Positions 33,003 through 42,507 of a stretch of 64,000 nt of DNA are shown in pieces. Under the pieces are notes generated by a model, which ran no database searches, had not been told where the DNA came from, and worked only from the letters and a program-made list of their open reading frames with translations. Location of the stretch: contig NZ_JAKEDU010000002.1 of assembly GCF_021462405.1 (NCBI RefSeq), forward strand, positions 248,001-312,000, given 5' to 3'. Numbering within the stretch: the first letter of the stretch is position 1; the number at the start of each line of letters is the position of its first letter. The translations under genes were made by a program, and so were the position numbers. Origin of the DNA: Thermus tengchongensis (lineage in GTDB: Bacteria; Deinococcota; Deinococci; Deinococcales; Thermaceae).

Positions 33003-34538
33003 ATGAAGGTTAGAGCCCACATGTCCATGCTCTTCCACCTGGACAAATGCATCGGCTGCCACACCTGCTCCGTGGCCTGCAAGAACCTTTGGACCGACCG
33101 CAAGGGTGCGGAGTACATGTGGTGGAACAACGTGGAAACCCGGCCCGGTGCCGGCTACCCCACGGGCTGGGAGGACCAGGAGCGCTTCAAGGGGGGCTGG
33201 GAGTATAAGGACGGCCATCTGGACCTGCGCCTGCACTCCCGCACCCAGGGGCTTTTCCGCCTCTTCTTCAACCCCGCCCTGCCCTCCCTGGACGACTACT
33301 ACGAGCCCTATACCTTCCGCTACAACGACCTCTTCACCAGCCCGGAAGGGGAGGACCAGCCCACCGCCATCCCCGTCTCCATGATCACGGGGGAGCCCAT
33401 GACCCCTGAGGCCGGTCCCAACTGGGACGACGACCTTGGGGGAAGCCCCCTTTACGCCCAAAACGACCCTAACCTGCAGGCCCTGGATCCAGAGGTACAG
33501 GCCCAGCTTTCCGAGATCGAGGGGGTGGTCTTCCAGTACCTGCCCCGCATCTGCAACCACTGCCTGAACCCGGCCTGTGTGGCCGCCTGCCCCTCGGGGG
33601 CTATCTACAAGCGGGCGGAGGACGGGGTGGTCCTGGTCAACGAGAACAAGTGCAAGGCCTGGCGCATGTGCGTGGCCGCTTGCCCCTACAAGAAGGTCTA
33701 CTACAACTGGGCCACGGGCAAGAGCGAGAAGTGCATCCTCTGCTTCCCCCGCTTGGAGACGGGCCAGGCCCCCGCCTGCGCCCACTCCTGCGTGGGGCGG
33801 ATCCGCTACATGGGAGTGCTCCTCTACGACGCCGACCGCATCCCCGAAGCGGCCATGGTGCCCGACGAGGAGCTGGTGGAGTCCCAGCTGGGGGTCATCC
33901 TGGACCCCTTCGACCCCGAGGTGATCGCCGCGGCCAAGGCCGAGGGCATAGACGATGGCTGGATCAAGGCTGCGCAGAACTCTCCGATTTACAAGTTCGT
34001 GAAGGTCTGGCGCCTGGCCCTGCCCCTGCATCCCGAGTACCGCACCCTGGCCATGATGTTCTACGTCCCGCCCCTCTCCCCCGTGGTTTCCACGGTGGAG
34101 AAGGCCCTGAGGGCCAGCCAGGGGAACGGGGGCCTGGTGCGCCTGGACTTGCCGGAGACCGACCTGGACTTTGAGCTCTACGAGAGCCTAGAGAAGGCCC
34201 GCCTGCCCGTGAAGTACCTGGCGAACCTCTTCGCTGCCGGCAACGAGGCCCTCATCGTCCCCGTGCTCAAGAAGATGCTGGCGGTGCGCATCCTGAAGCG
34301 GCAGGAGAGCCTCGAGGGCCGGCCCACGGAGAAGGCCCTGAAGGTTTTGGCGGACGCCGGCCTCACCCTGGAGGAGGCCGAGGCCATCTACCGCCTCACC
34401 ACCCTGCCCACCCTGGAGGAGCGCTTCGTCTTGCCTCCCTACCACCGGGAGATGGCGGCGGAGGTCTGGAAGGACCCCCTGGCCCACAAGGGGGAGGCGG
34501 GCTTCGGCTACATCCAGCCGCCCTTAAGGGGGGAGTAG
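33003..34538 (+). CDS. narH: Nitrate reductase beta subunit NarH
   Basis: The 511-residue iron-sulfur protein has four cluster motifs: CIGCHTCSVACKN, CNHCLNPACVAACPSG, CKAWRMCVAACPYKK and CILCFPR with CAHSC. The Trp in CKAW replaces a Cys and marks the [3Fe-4S] cluster, as in other NarH proteins. It carries electrons from the NarI hemes to NarG. The C-terminal third (about 330-510) is the usual NarH helical region. It follows narG by 12 bases with an AGGAGG site. Confidence 0.97.
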   Translation: MKVRAHMSMLFHLDKCIGCHTCSVACKNLWTDRKGAEYMWWNNVETRPGAGYPTGWEDQERFKGGWEYKDGHLDLRLHSRTQGLFRLFFNPALPSLDDYYEPYTFRYNDLFTSPEGEDQPTAIPVSMITGEPMTPEAGPNWDDDLGGSPLYAQNDPNLQALDPEVQAQLSEIEGVVFQYLPRICNHCLNPACVAACPSGAIYKRAEDGVVLVNENKCKAWRMCVAACPYKKVYYNWATGKSEKCILCFPRLETGQAPACAHSCVGRIRYMGVLLYDADRIPEAAMVPDEELVESQLGVILDPFDPEVIAAAKAEGIDDGWIKAAQNSPIYKFVKVWRLALPLHPEYRTLAMMFYVPPLSPVVSTVEKALRASQGNGGLVRLDLPETDLDFELYESLEKARLPVKYLANLFAAGNEALIVPVLKKMLAVRILKRQESLEGRPTEKALKVLADAGLTLEEAEAIYRLTTLPTLEERFVLPPYHREMAAEVWKDPLAHKGEAGFGYIQPPLRGE

Positions 34539-34547
34539 GAGGAGACC

Positions 34548-35060
34548 ATGGGCAACGCCACCCTTCTGGAAACCCTGGCCCTGGCCCTGGACTACCCCAC
34601 GCCGGGGCGCTTGGAGGAGCTCTGGCGGCGCTGGATCGAGTGCCCTAGGGGCCCCGCCAAGCAGAAGCTGGAGCGCTTTTTGCGCCAGGTGGAGGAGCTT
34701 TCCCTGGGAGAGTGGGAGGAGCTTTACACCCGCACCCTGGACCTCACCCCTACCACCGCCCCCTACGTGGGCTTTGCCGTCTACGGGGAAAGCTACCAGC
34801 GGGGAGAGCTCCTGGCCGCTTTGGTGCGGGCCTTCCGGGAGATGGACCTGGACCCGGGGAGCGAGCTTCCCGACCACTTGGCCAACGTCCTCCGCTACTT
34901 GGCCCGCTCGGAAAACCCCCTTCCCGAGCTTCTGGAGATCCTGCCCAAGGCCCTGGAGGAGATGCACAAGACCTTGAAGACCTTAGACGCCAAGAACCCC
35001 TATCTCCTGGTCCTCGAGGGGGTCCAGGAAGCCTTGCAGGGAGTTCTGGCAAGGAGGTGA
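34548..35060 (+). CDS. narJ: Nitrate reductase assembly chaperone NarJ
   Basis: The 170-residue NarJ/TorD-family helical protein (LALALDYPTPGRLEELWRRWIECP; YVGFAVYGESYQRG; LPDHLANVLRYLA) inserts the molybdenum cofactor into NarG and holds NarGH until membrane attachment. It is encoded between narH and narI, as in all nar operons, and does not belong to the final enzyme. Confidence 0.93.
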   Translation: MGNATLLETLALALDYPTPGRLEELWRRWIECPRGPAKQKLERFLRQVEELSLGEWEELYTRTLDLTPTTAPYVGFAVYGESYQRGELLAALVRAFREMDLDPGSELPDHLANVLRYLARSENPLPELLEILPKALEEMHKTLKTLDAKNPYLLVLEGVQEALQGVLARR

Positions 35061-35063
35061 AGG

Positions 35064-35741
35064 ATGAATTGGAACACCCTTCTTTTCGGCGTCTTCCCCT
35101 ACATCGCCCTCACCCTGGCGGTGGCGGTCACCGCCTACCGCATGGTCTACCGGCCCTTTTCCGTCTCCGCCCAGTCCAGCCAGCTTCTGGAGCAAAAGCG
35201 TCTTTTCTTCGGCTCCGTGGCCATGCACTGGGGCTTGGTGATCGTGCTTTTGGGCCACCTCCTGGCCCTCCTCCTTCCCAAGGGGCTTCTCCTTTGGAAT
35301 GCGGTGCCTTTAAGGCTTTACCTCCTGGAGATCACCGGGCTCGGCTTTGGGGTTTGGGCTCTGGTGGGCACCTACGTGCTCCTGGCCCGGCGGATCTCCG
35401 TGGCCCGGGTGCGGGCGGCTTCCACCGCCATGGACTATGTGGTGCTGGTGGTGGTCTTCCTCTCGGCCCTCACGGGGGTCCTCACCGCCCTCCTTTACCG
35501 CTACGGGAGCTTTTGGTTCCCCGCGGTCATGACCCCCTACCTCTGGTCCATCCTCACTCTGCAGCCTAGGCCGGAACTCATCGCGGACCTCCCTTTTTGG
35601 ATCCAGCTTCACGTCTTTAACTTCTGGGTCTTCCTGGCGGTATTCCCCTTCTCCCGGCTCGTCCACATCATCACGGTGCCCTTGGGCTACGTGGTGAGGC
35701 CTTGGCAGATCGTCATCTGGGTGCGCAAGTTGGCGAGGTGA
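35064..35741 (+). CDS. narI: Nitrate reductase gamma subunit NarI (diheme cytochrome b)
   Basis: The 225-residue membrane protein has five hydrophobic helices and paired His residues in VAMHWGLVIVLLGHLLALL and, later, LHVFNFWVFLAVFPFSRLVHII, which bind the two b hemes of NarI. It oxidises quinol at the outer face and passes electrons to NarH. It starts 3 bases after narJ and ends 3 bases before narK. Confidence 0.95.
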   Translation: MNWNTLLFGVFPYIALTLAVAVTAYRMVYRPFSVSAQSSQLLEQKRLFFGSVAMHWGLVIVLLGHLLALLLPKGLLLWNAVPLRLYLLEITGLGFGVWALVGTYVLLARRISVARVRAASTAMDYVVLVVVFLSALTGVLTALLYRYGSFWFPAVMTPYLWSILTLQPRPELIADLPFWIQLHVFNFWVFLAVFPFSRLVHIITVPLGYVVRPWQIVIWVRKLAR

Positions 35742-35744
35742 GCT

Positions 35745-37069
<1,325 letters not shown>

Positions 37070-37076
<7 letters not shown>

Positions 37077-38401
37077 GGGCAGTCAAAGGCACCTGGATCA
37101 CCGACTGGAACCCCGAAGACCCCAAGCGCTGGGATCCTGGCCTGGCCTGGCGCACCCTTTGGATCACCACCTTCAACCTCACCCTGGCCTTCATCACCTG
37201 GTTCGTGGTGAGCGCCCTGGTGGTGCGCCTGCCCAAGGTGGGGTTTGAGCTTTCCACCACGCAACTTTTCTGGCTTACCGCCATGCCGGGGCTGGCCGGG
37301 GGTACCTTGCGCATCATCTGGACCTTCCTGCCCCCCATCCTGGGGACCCGGCACCTGGTGACCTTTTCCACCCTGCTTCTTCTCATCCCCCTCTTGGGCT
37401 GGGGCTTTGCGGTGCAGAGTACGGAAACCCCTTATTGGGTGCTTCTTCTCCTGGCCTTCTTGGCGGGGATCGGCGGGGGGAACTTCTCCGGCTTCATGCC
37501 CTCCACCAGCTACTTCTTCCCCAAGCGCCTCCAGGGAACAGCTTTGGGCTTGCAGGCGGGGATAGGCAACTTCGGGGTCTCGGTGGTGCAGTTCGTGACC
37601 CCCTGGGTCATCGGCTTTGCCCTCTTCGGCTCCCTCCTGGGGGGGCCCCAAGCCTTCACCCCCAAGCCCGGGGTGTCCCAGCCCATCTGGCTGCAAAACG
37701 CCACCTTCCTCTGGGTGCCCTTTGTGCTGGTGGGGTCGTTGCTGGCCTGGGTGTATCTGAGAAGCGTCCCGGTGCGGGCCAACTTCCGCGAGCAGTTTGA
37801 CATCTTCCGCGACAAGCATACCTGGATCATGACTAGCCTTTACATCATGACCTTTGGCTCCTTCTCCGGGTTCTCCGCCATCTTTCCCCTCCTCATCCGC
37901 GAGGTCTACGGGAAGTTTGAAGGGGCCCCGGATCCCTTGAAGTACGCCTTCTTGGGGCCGCTGGTGGGCTCTTTGGCCCGCATCCTGGCGGGGCCCATCT
38001 CGGACCGCTACGGCGGGGCCATCGTCACCCAGGTTTCCGCCATCGGCATCTTCCTCTCCGCCCTTCTGGTTACCCTCTTCACCCGGCCCACCTCTTTGGA
38101 GCAGTTCCCCTTCTTTGCCCTGGCCATGCTCCTGGTCTTTTTCTTCAGCGGGGTGGGGAATGCCAGCACCTTCAAGCAAATGCCCATGATCTTCCCGCCC
38201 AGGCAGGCGGGAGGGGTCATCGGCTGGACCGCGGCCATCGCCGCCTACGGGCCTTTTATCTTTTCCACCCTGGCCGCCTACACCCAGCGGGCCACCGGAG
38301 GTTTCACCGCCTTCTTCTACGGCCTCATGGTCTTCTACGCCCTGAACCTTTTCCTGAACTGGTACTATTACGCCCGCAAGGGGGCAGAGAAGCCCTGCTG
38401 A
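37070..38401 (+). CDS. Nitrate/nitrite transporter, NarK family (second; NarT/NarK2)
   Basis: A 443-residue MFS protein paralogous to the preceding one, with GIGGGNFSGFMPSTSYFFPKRLQGTALGLQAGIGN in part and GVGNASTFKQMPMIFPPRQAGGVIGWTAAIAAYGP in part, both NarK nitrate signatures. The equivalent Thermus gene is called narT or narK2. Last gene of the nar operon, followed by a strong terminator at 38506. Confidence 0.88.
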
Positions 38402-38505
38402 GGTCACCCCGCCCTGGCTCTGCTAGGGTGGGAGCCCTGGTGAGGGCTTTCCATAAGCTGGAAGGTCGGAAGGCATGCGATAGCGAGGGTGGGATAGGGA
38501 AAGCT

Positions 38506-38536
38506 CCCGGGCAAGGCATCCTTGCCCGGGTCTTCC
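38506..38536 (+). terminator. Strong terminator at the end of the nar operon
   Basis: CCCGGGCAAGG, loop CAT, CCTTGCCCGGG: an 11-bp perfect stem followed by TCTTCCC. It lies about 105 bases after the last nar gene and two bases before the next operator. Confidence 0.85.
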
Positions 38537-38537
38537 C

Positions 38538-38580
38538 TTGACCCAGGTCATGGCGGATAGGGGGAAGACGGGGGAAGCTT
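38538..38580 (+). promoter_or_regulatory. FNR-type operator and promoter of the DUF2249 operon
   Basis: TTGACCCAGGTCATGG (38538-38553), identical to the site of the DUF542 operon, with AAGCTT at 38575-38580, 33 bases from its centre, and the ATG six bases later. Likely class II and nearly leaderless. Confidence 0.65.
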
Positions 38581-38585
38581 GGGCC

Positions 38586-38804
38586 ATGGAGCTGGATGTG
38601 CGCACCTTACCCCCACGGGAACGGCACCCCAGGATTTTTGCCTTGTTTGACAGCCTAAAGGCCGGGGAAAGCTTTGTCCTGGTCAATGACCACGACCCTA
38701 AGCCCCTTTACTACCAGTTCATGGCGGAAAGGCCGGGGCAGGTGGACTGGGCGTACCTCGAGGAGGGACCGGAGGTATGGCGGGTGCGGATCGGCAAGAG
38801 GTAG
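38586..38804 (+). CDS. DUF2249 domain protein
   Basis: Seventy-two residues comprising one DUF2249 domain (ELDVRTLPPRERHPRIFALFDSLKAGESFVLVNDHDPKPLYYQF in part). DUF2249 proteins belong to the TusA-like/SirA fold group and occur beside denitrification genes in many bacteria, with unknown function. No redox Cys is present, so it is unlikely to be a sulfur carrier. The ATG at 38586 sits just after the predicted promoter. It overlaps the next gene by 28 bases. Confidence 0.82.
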   Translation: MELDVRTLPPRERHPRIFALFDSLKAGESFVLVNDHDPKPLYYQFMAERPGQVDWAYLEEGPEVWRVRIGKR

Positions 38805-39598
38805 TCCGGCCTGAGATGAAGGTGGCCGAGGTTTTGCGGCGCTGGCCCCAGCTCCTTCAGGTCCTGGCGGAGGCCAGCCCCGCTTTCCAGAAGTTAAAAA
38901 ACCCCCTGTTGCGCAAGACCCTGCCCAGTCTGGTCACCGTGGCCCAGGCGGCCAGGATGGGGGGGCTGGAGCCAGAGGAGCTGGTGGCCCGCCTCAACCG
39001 GGCCCTGAGGGTGGAGGCCAGGCCGGAGGTGCCGGTGGGGGAAGCGGAAAGCCTTCTTGGCACCCCACCTCCTCCCTGGCTATCCGCCCCCCTTGGCTTC
39101 CACTTGGACGTGCGGCCCATTCTGGAGCAGGGAGGGGAGCCCTTCCAGGCCATCATGGCAGCGGCCCGGGAGGTGGGACCTGGGGAGAGGCTGGTTTTGG
39201 AGGTGCTCTTTGAGCCCATCCCCCTTTACAAGGTCCTGGGGAAGCAGGGCTTTTTAGCCTGGTGCGAGCGGCTTGGAGAGGGGCACTACCGCGTTCACTT
39301 TTACCGCCAGGGGGTGGGGGAGGGGCAGGAGGTGGCGGCTGGCCCGGCCTCCTTAAGTGAGGCGGATTGGGAAAGCTACCAGGCGGAGGTCTACATTGAG
39401 GAGAACCTCGAGCCCCCCCTGCCCATGATGCGGGTCCTGGAGGCTTTGGCCAGCCTAAGGCCCGGGGAGAAGCTTCTGGTCCACCACGTGCGCAGGCCGG
39501 TGCACCTCTTGGCCCGCCTTCAGGCAGAGGGGCACACCTACCTGCTGAAGGATCTCGGCCAAGGGCAGGTGAAGATCCTGATCCGCAAAGGAGGTTAG
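38777..39598 (+). CDS. DUF1858-DUF2249 multidomain protein
   Basis: Up to 273 residues: an N-terminal DUF1858-like helical domain (MKVAEVLRRWPQLLQVL, and TLPSLVTVAQAARMGGLEPEELVARLN in part) and two DUF2249 domains (about 105-185 and 195-270), each with a P-[IL]-PLY or RPVHLLARL segment. The start at 38777 is inside the previous gene; the ATG at 38816, where the DUF1858 pattern begins, is an alternative. Such proteins accompany NO reductase or nitrite reductase clusters and may help metal or heme handling. That role is inference. Confidence 0.75.
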   Translation: MAGADRQEVVRPEMKVAEVLRRWPQLLQVLAEASPAFQKLKNPLLRKTLPSLVTVAQAARMGGLEPEELVARLNRALRVEARPEVPVGEAESLLGTPPPPWLSAPLGFHLDVRPILEQGGEPFQAIMAAAREVGPGERLVLEVLFEPIPLYKVLGKQGFLAWCERLGEGHYRVHFYRQGVGEGQEVAAGPASLSEADWESYQAEVYIEENLEPPLPMMRVLEALASLRPGEKLLVHHVRRPVHLLARLQAEGHTYLLKDLGQGQVKILIRKGG

Positions 39599-39627
39599 GC
39601 CCTAGGGGCGCTTTCCTGGGGGAACCC

Positions 39628-40066
39628 ATGGGCTTTTGGCACTTTCTCTTCATCCGGGCGGCTTTGGTGTATCTTGGTCTACACGGCTTTGCTGGGCACT
39701 CTGTTCTACCTCCTGCCTGGCCTTCAAGGTTCCTTTCGCTCCTCCCACGTGCATGCGGGGCTCGTAGGCTTCTTCCTGCAGATGGTCATGGGGGTGGCCT
39801 ACTGGCTGATGCCCAGGCCCGGGGGTTTGAGGCAGGATGGCCTCGAGGGGCTCACCTTCGTTCTTCTCAACGCTGGCCTGCTCCTAAGGCTCGTCCTCGA
39901 GCCCCTCTATTTCCTGGGCCAAGAGGGCCTGCGCCCTTGGCTTGCGGTGTCCGGCGGGTTCCAGCTCCTGGCTGCCTTGGTTTTTGCCTGGGCCATGCGG
40001 AGGCGGGTGGTCACGGGGGATATGCTGAGGAAAATGCGCGAGGAAAGGGAAAGGAGGGGAGGATGA
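39628..40066 (+). pseudogene. Small cytochrome-oxidase-like membrane protein with a one-base frameshift
   Basis: The ATG at 39628 (GGGGGA upstream) begins MGFWHFLFIRAALVYL, then the frame shifts: from 39677 the +1 frame continues VYTALLGTLFYLLPGLQGS and runs to the stop at 40066. One surplus base in CTTGG (39673-39677) separates them; without it the gene encodes about 145 residues. The protein has SSHVHAGLVGFFLQMVMGVAYWLMPR, resembling the interrupted gene at 12413-13935 (AHAHMQLLGF ... GVAYHALPR). Both look like single units of cytochrome oxidase subunit I. A downstream TTG at 39674 could give a shorter protein. Sequencing error is possible. Confidence 0.7.
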
Positions 40067-40908
40067 AGGAGGCGGTGAGCCTGTCCGAGGAGGCCTTGGT
40101 GCTGGACCTGCCGCCTTTGCCCGAGGAGGTCTTTGCCGACCTCCTTGCCTTTGGCGGGCTGGGGGAAGAGGAGAAAAGGGCCATGCGCCTGGAGGCAGAA
40201 AGGCTTCTGGAGGGGGCCGCGGCCTTCGTGGCCCGGGTCTACGACCACCTGAGCCGCCATCCCGGCACCGCCCGGGCCCTGGGTTGGGAGGGAAGGGTGC
40301 CCGAGGAGGAGCTTTACACAAGGCGGGCCTTCTTCTCCGCCTGGTTGGCCCGCACCATCGGCGTGGACACCTCCAAGGAGTTCGCCCGGGAGGTGTACCG
40401 GGCGGGGCTTTGGCATGGGGGCTTGGGGCCCAAGGCAGCCTACATTCCCCCCGAGTACGTGGGCCTCTCCTTCGCCGAGGTGGGGCGGTACGTGGCGGAG
40501 ATGGTGCGGGACGTGCGCCCCTGGCTTGTCTACCTCTCCGCCCAGGAGGAGGTGATGCGGAAAGGGTTTGACGCTGCCCTTGCCCTTAGAGAGGGGAAGG
40601 CGGCCGTGCGTTTCCAGGCTTTGGGCCTGGCCCACCCCGCCTTGCCCAGACCCCTTTCCTTAAGGGCGGGAAGCGTAGGGGAGGCGTTACACAAGACTTT
40701 CACCGCAACCCCCGCTTTAAGGGACCTGGCCCTCGAGGCCCTCCCCGCCGAGGAGGAGGTGGGGCTTTGGCTGGAGCCTAAGACCCTCTGGCGGCTTAGG
40801 CCCCGGTGGGCCGTCCTCCTCAACGGCCGGGATGTGCGCTACTTGGAGGGCCTGGCCACCCCTTTGGCCGCGGGGGACCTTCTCACCCTTTTGCCCCCGG
40901 GCCGCTAG
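40063..40908 (+). CDS. Fusion of a protoglobin-like domain with a MoaD/ThiS-like domain
   Basis: The 281-residue protein starts with an all-helical domain (about 30-180) resembling protoglobins/globin-coupled sensors; the likely proximal His is His118 in GLWHGG, followed by YIPPEYVGLSFAEV, where that family has a similar stretch. The C-terminal part (about 185-281) resembles MoaD: VRFQALGL, LRAGSVGEAL, and WAVLLNGRDVRYLEGLATPLAAGDLLTLLPPGR in part. The MoaD C-terminal Gly-Gly is missing (it ends PPGR), so normal sulfur transfer is unlikely. A heme-based NO or O2 sensor or scavenger role is inferred from the fold and neighbours. Strong ribosome binding site GGAGGGGAGG. Confidence 0.68.
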   Translation: MKEAVSLSEEALVLDLPPLPEEVFADLLAFGGLGEEEKRAMRLEAERLLEGAAAFVARVYDHLSRHPGTARALGWEGRVPEEELYTRRAFFSAWLARTIGVDTSKEFAREVYRAGLWHGGLGPKAAYIPPEYVGLSFAEVGRYVAEMVRDVRPWLVYLSAQEEVMRKGFDAALALREGKAAVRFQALGLAHPALPRPLSLRAGSVGEALHKTFTATPALRDLALEALPAEEEVGLWLEPKTLWRLRPRWAVLLNGRDVRYLEGLATPLAAGDLLTLLPPGR

Positions 40909-40911
40909 GGC

Positions 40912-40956
40912 TTGACTTGGGTCATGGCCAATCCCGAGCGGCTGGCTCAGGATTAA
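40912..40956 (+). promoter_or_regulatory. FNR-type operator and promoter of the NnrS-like operon
   Basis: TTGACTTGGGTCATGG (40912-40927), with GATTAA at 40951-40956 and the ATG at 40961, so the transcript would be leaderless. The spacing operator-centre to hexamer is about 35 bases. Confidence 0.6.
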
Positions 40957-40960
40957 GCCG

Positions 40961-42112
40961 ATGTTGGCGACGGCCCACACCCGCGTGATTCCCCTCGCCA
41001 TCCCCGCTGGCTTCGTCTTCCTGGGGGAGGGGTTTTTCCTGGTGGCCGGCCTTCTTCTTGTCCTTCACCCGGAGGCGCTCCCCGTACCCCGGCATCCTTG
41101 GGGTTTGGCCGTGGCCCACCTTTTCCTTTTGGGCCTTGGGGTGGGGGTGCTGCTGGGGGCCATGCACCAGCTTTTGCCGGTGGTCCTGGAGGCGCCCCTC
41201 TTTCGCCCGGAATGGGGGTATCCGGTGATGGCCCTCTGGGCCCTAGGGGTAGTCCTCCTGGCCTCGGGCTTTGCCTGGGTGCCCCCCCTGGTTCCCTGGG
41301 GTGGGGGCTTGGTCCTGGCCGCCCTCCTCTTCTTCGCCTACCATACCTACCTCACCTTTCGCCAAGCCCCGCGCTGGAACCGGGTGGCCACCGCCTTGGC
41401 CTGGGTGGTCTTGTACCTGGTTCTCACCCCTCTCTTGGGCCTTTTGCAAGCTCTTTCCCAGCGCTACGGCTTTTACGACCCGGAAAGGCTCGCCTGGCAC
41501 CTCCTGGCCGGCTTGGGCGGGGTTTTCCTTCTTGCCATCCTGGGGGTAGGGTACAAGCTCCTTTCCATGTTCACCCTCACCCACGGGGTGGACGAGCGGG
41601 TCCTGGGGCTTTTCCTCTGGGCGGCCAACCTGGGGCTTCTGGGTTTGGCCATGGGGGAAAGGCTGGGCTACGTCCTCCTTCTTGTGGCCTACGCCCTCGC
41701 CCTCTACGACACTAGGCGCATCCTCAAAAACCGCCTGAAAAAAGCCCTGGATATCGGGGTGCGGCACTACCTCCTTGGCCTCTTCTTCTTGGGCCTTTCC
41801 CTCGTGGCCCTGCCCTTTAACCCGGTCTGGGCGGCCCTTTGGTTCGCCTTGGGCTTTGTGGGGCTGGTGGTGACGGGGATGCTCTACAAGATCCTGCCCT
41901 TTCTGGTCTGGACCCACCGGTACGCCCCGAGGGCGGGGAAGGAAAAGGTACCCCTGCTCAAGGAGATGCTCCCGGAGGGAGCGGGGTATGGGGCGGGGGC
42001 TTTGCTGGCCACAGGGGCGCTTCTTCTTCCCTTCTTTCCCTGGGCGGGGTGGGTTTACCTCGCAGGGGCTTTGCCCCATGTGTATGCCCTTTGGGAGGTG
42101 ATGCGGCGATGA
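40961..42112 (+). CDS. Polytopic membrane protein of the NnrS/heme-copper-oxidase-like type
   Basis: About 383 residues and eleven or twelve hydrophobic helices. [26 protein letters not shown] and [16 protein letters not shown] resemble helix pairs of cytochrome oxidase subunit I and of NnrS, a heme- and copper-linked protein that eases nitric oxide stress. The full set of oxidase ligands is not apparent, so it is not an oxidase. The FNR-type operator and location near nar/nor support a NO-related job. Family assignment is by pattern only. Confidence 0.6.
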   Translation: MLATAHTRVIPLAIPAGFVFLGEGFFLVAGLLLVLHPEALPVPRHPWGLAVAHLFLLGLGVGVLLGAMHQLLPVVLEAPLFRPEWGYPVMALWALGVVLLASGFAWVPPLVPWGGGLVLAALLFFAYHTYLTFRQAPRWNRVATALAWVVLYLVLTPLLGLLQALSQRYGFYDPERLAWHLLAGLGGVFLLAILGVGYKLLSMFTLTHGVDERVLGLFLWAANLGLLGLAMGERLGYVLLLVAYALALYDTRRILKNRLKKALDIGVRHYLLGLFFLGLSLVALPFNPVWAALWFALGFVGLVVTGMLYKILPFLVWTHRYAPRAGKEKVPLLKEMLPEGAGYGAGALLATGALLLPFFPWAGWVYLAGALPHVYALWEVMRR

Positions 42113-42411
42113 ACCCTTTGGAGGAGCAGGCATGGAACCTCTTGCGCACGGTCTACGACCCGGAGCTGGGCCTGGACGTGGTTAACCTGGGGCTCATCTA
42201 CGAGCTCAAGGTGGACCCCCCCAGGGCCTATGTGCGCATGACCCTCACCACCCCGGGCTGCCCCCTGCACGACAGTATGGGGGAGGCGGTGCGCCAGGCC
42301 TTAAGCCGCATCCCGGGCATAGAGGAGGTGGCGGTGGAGCTTACCTTTGACCCCCCCTGGACTCCGGCCCGCCTCTCCCCGGAGGCCCGGCGGCTCCTGG
42401 GCTGGGTCTAA
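42109..42411 (+). CDS. DUF59/MIP18-family iron-sulfur assembly protein (SufT-like)
   Basis: The 100-residue DUF59 protein: [25 protein letters not shown] and [14 protein letters not shown] with the conserved Cys, and a C-terminal [19 protein letters not shown] motif shared by SufT and PaaD. These help mature iron-sulfur proteins. It overlaps the membrane protein gene by 4 bases. The TAA stop is formed at the left end of repeat copy C. A role in repairing clusters damaged by NO would fit its operator but is inference. Confidence 0.85.
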   Translation: MNPLEEQAWNLLRTVYDPELGLDVVNLGLIYELKVDPPRAYVRMTLTTPGCPLHDSMGEAVRQALSRIPGIEEVAVELTFDPPWTPARLSPEARRLLGWV

Positions 42412-42507
42412 GTGCTCTGTCTTGGCTTGGGCTACGACGGGGCCCCCAAAAAGCCGGGGTCATGCCTCCTCGCCTTCTCCCGGGTAAGTTTCGCGCATCG
42501 GCCCTTA
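42410..42507 (-). repeat. Decayed palindromic element, copy C, between two convergent stop codons
   Basis: About 94 bp between TA at 42410-42411 and TA at 42506-42507. The left 45 bases match the minus strand of copies A and B with several changes (AGTGCTCTGTCTTGGCTTGG, then GCTACGACGGGGCCCCC). The right part has diverged. It is in opposite orientation to A and B. Both flanking genes end at it: SufT-like TAA on the left and HD-GYP TAA on the right. Without it the junction would be GTCTAGGAC, with overlapping TAG stops. Confidence 0.7.

Noticed and set aside
31818-34031. A 737-codon frame antisense to narG/narH
   Set aside because: It crosses two clearly real genes on the other strand and its composition (Val, Gly, His, Leu) is that of an antisense shadow.
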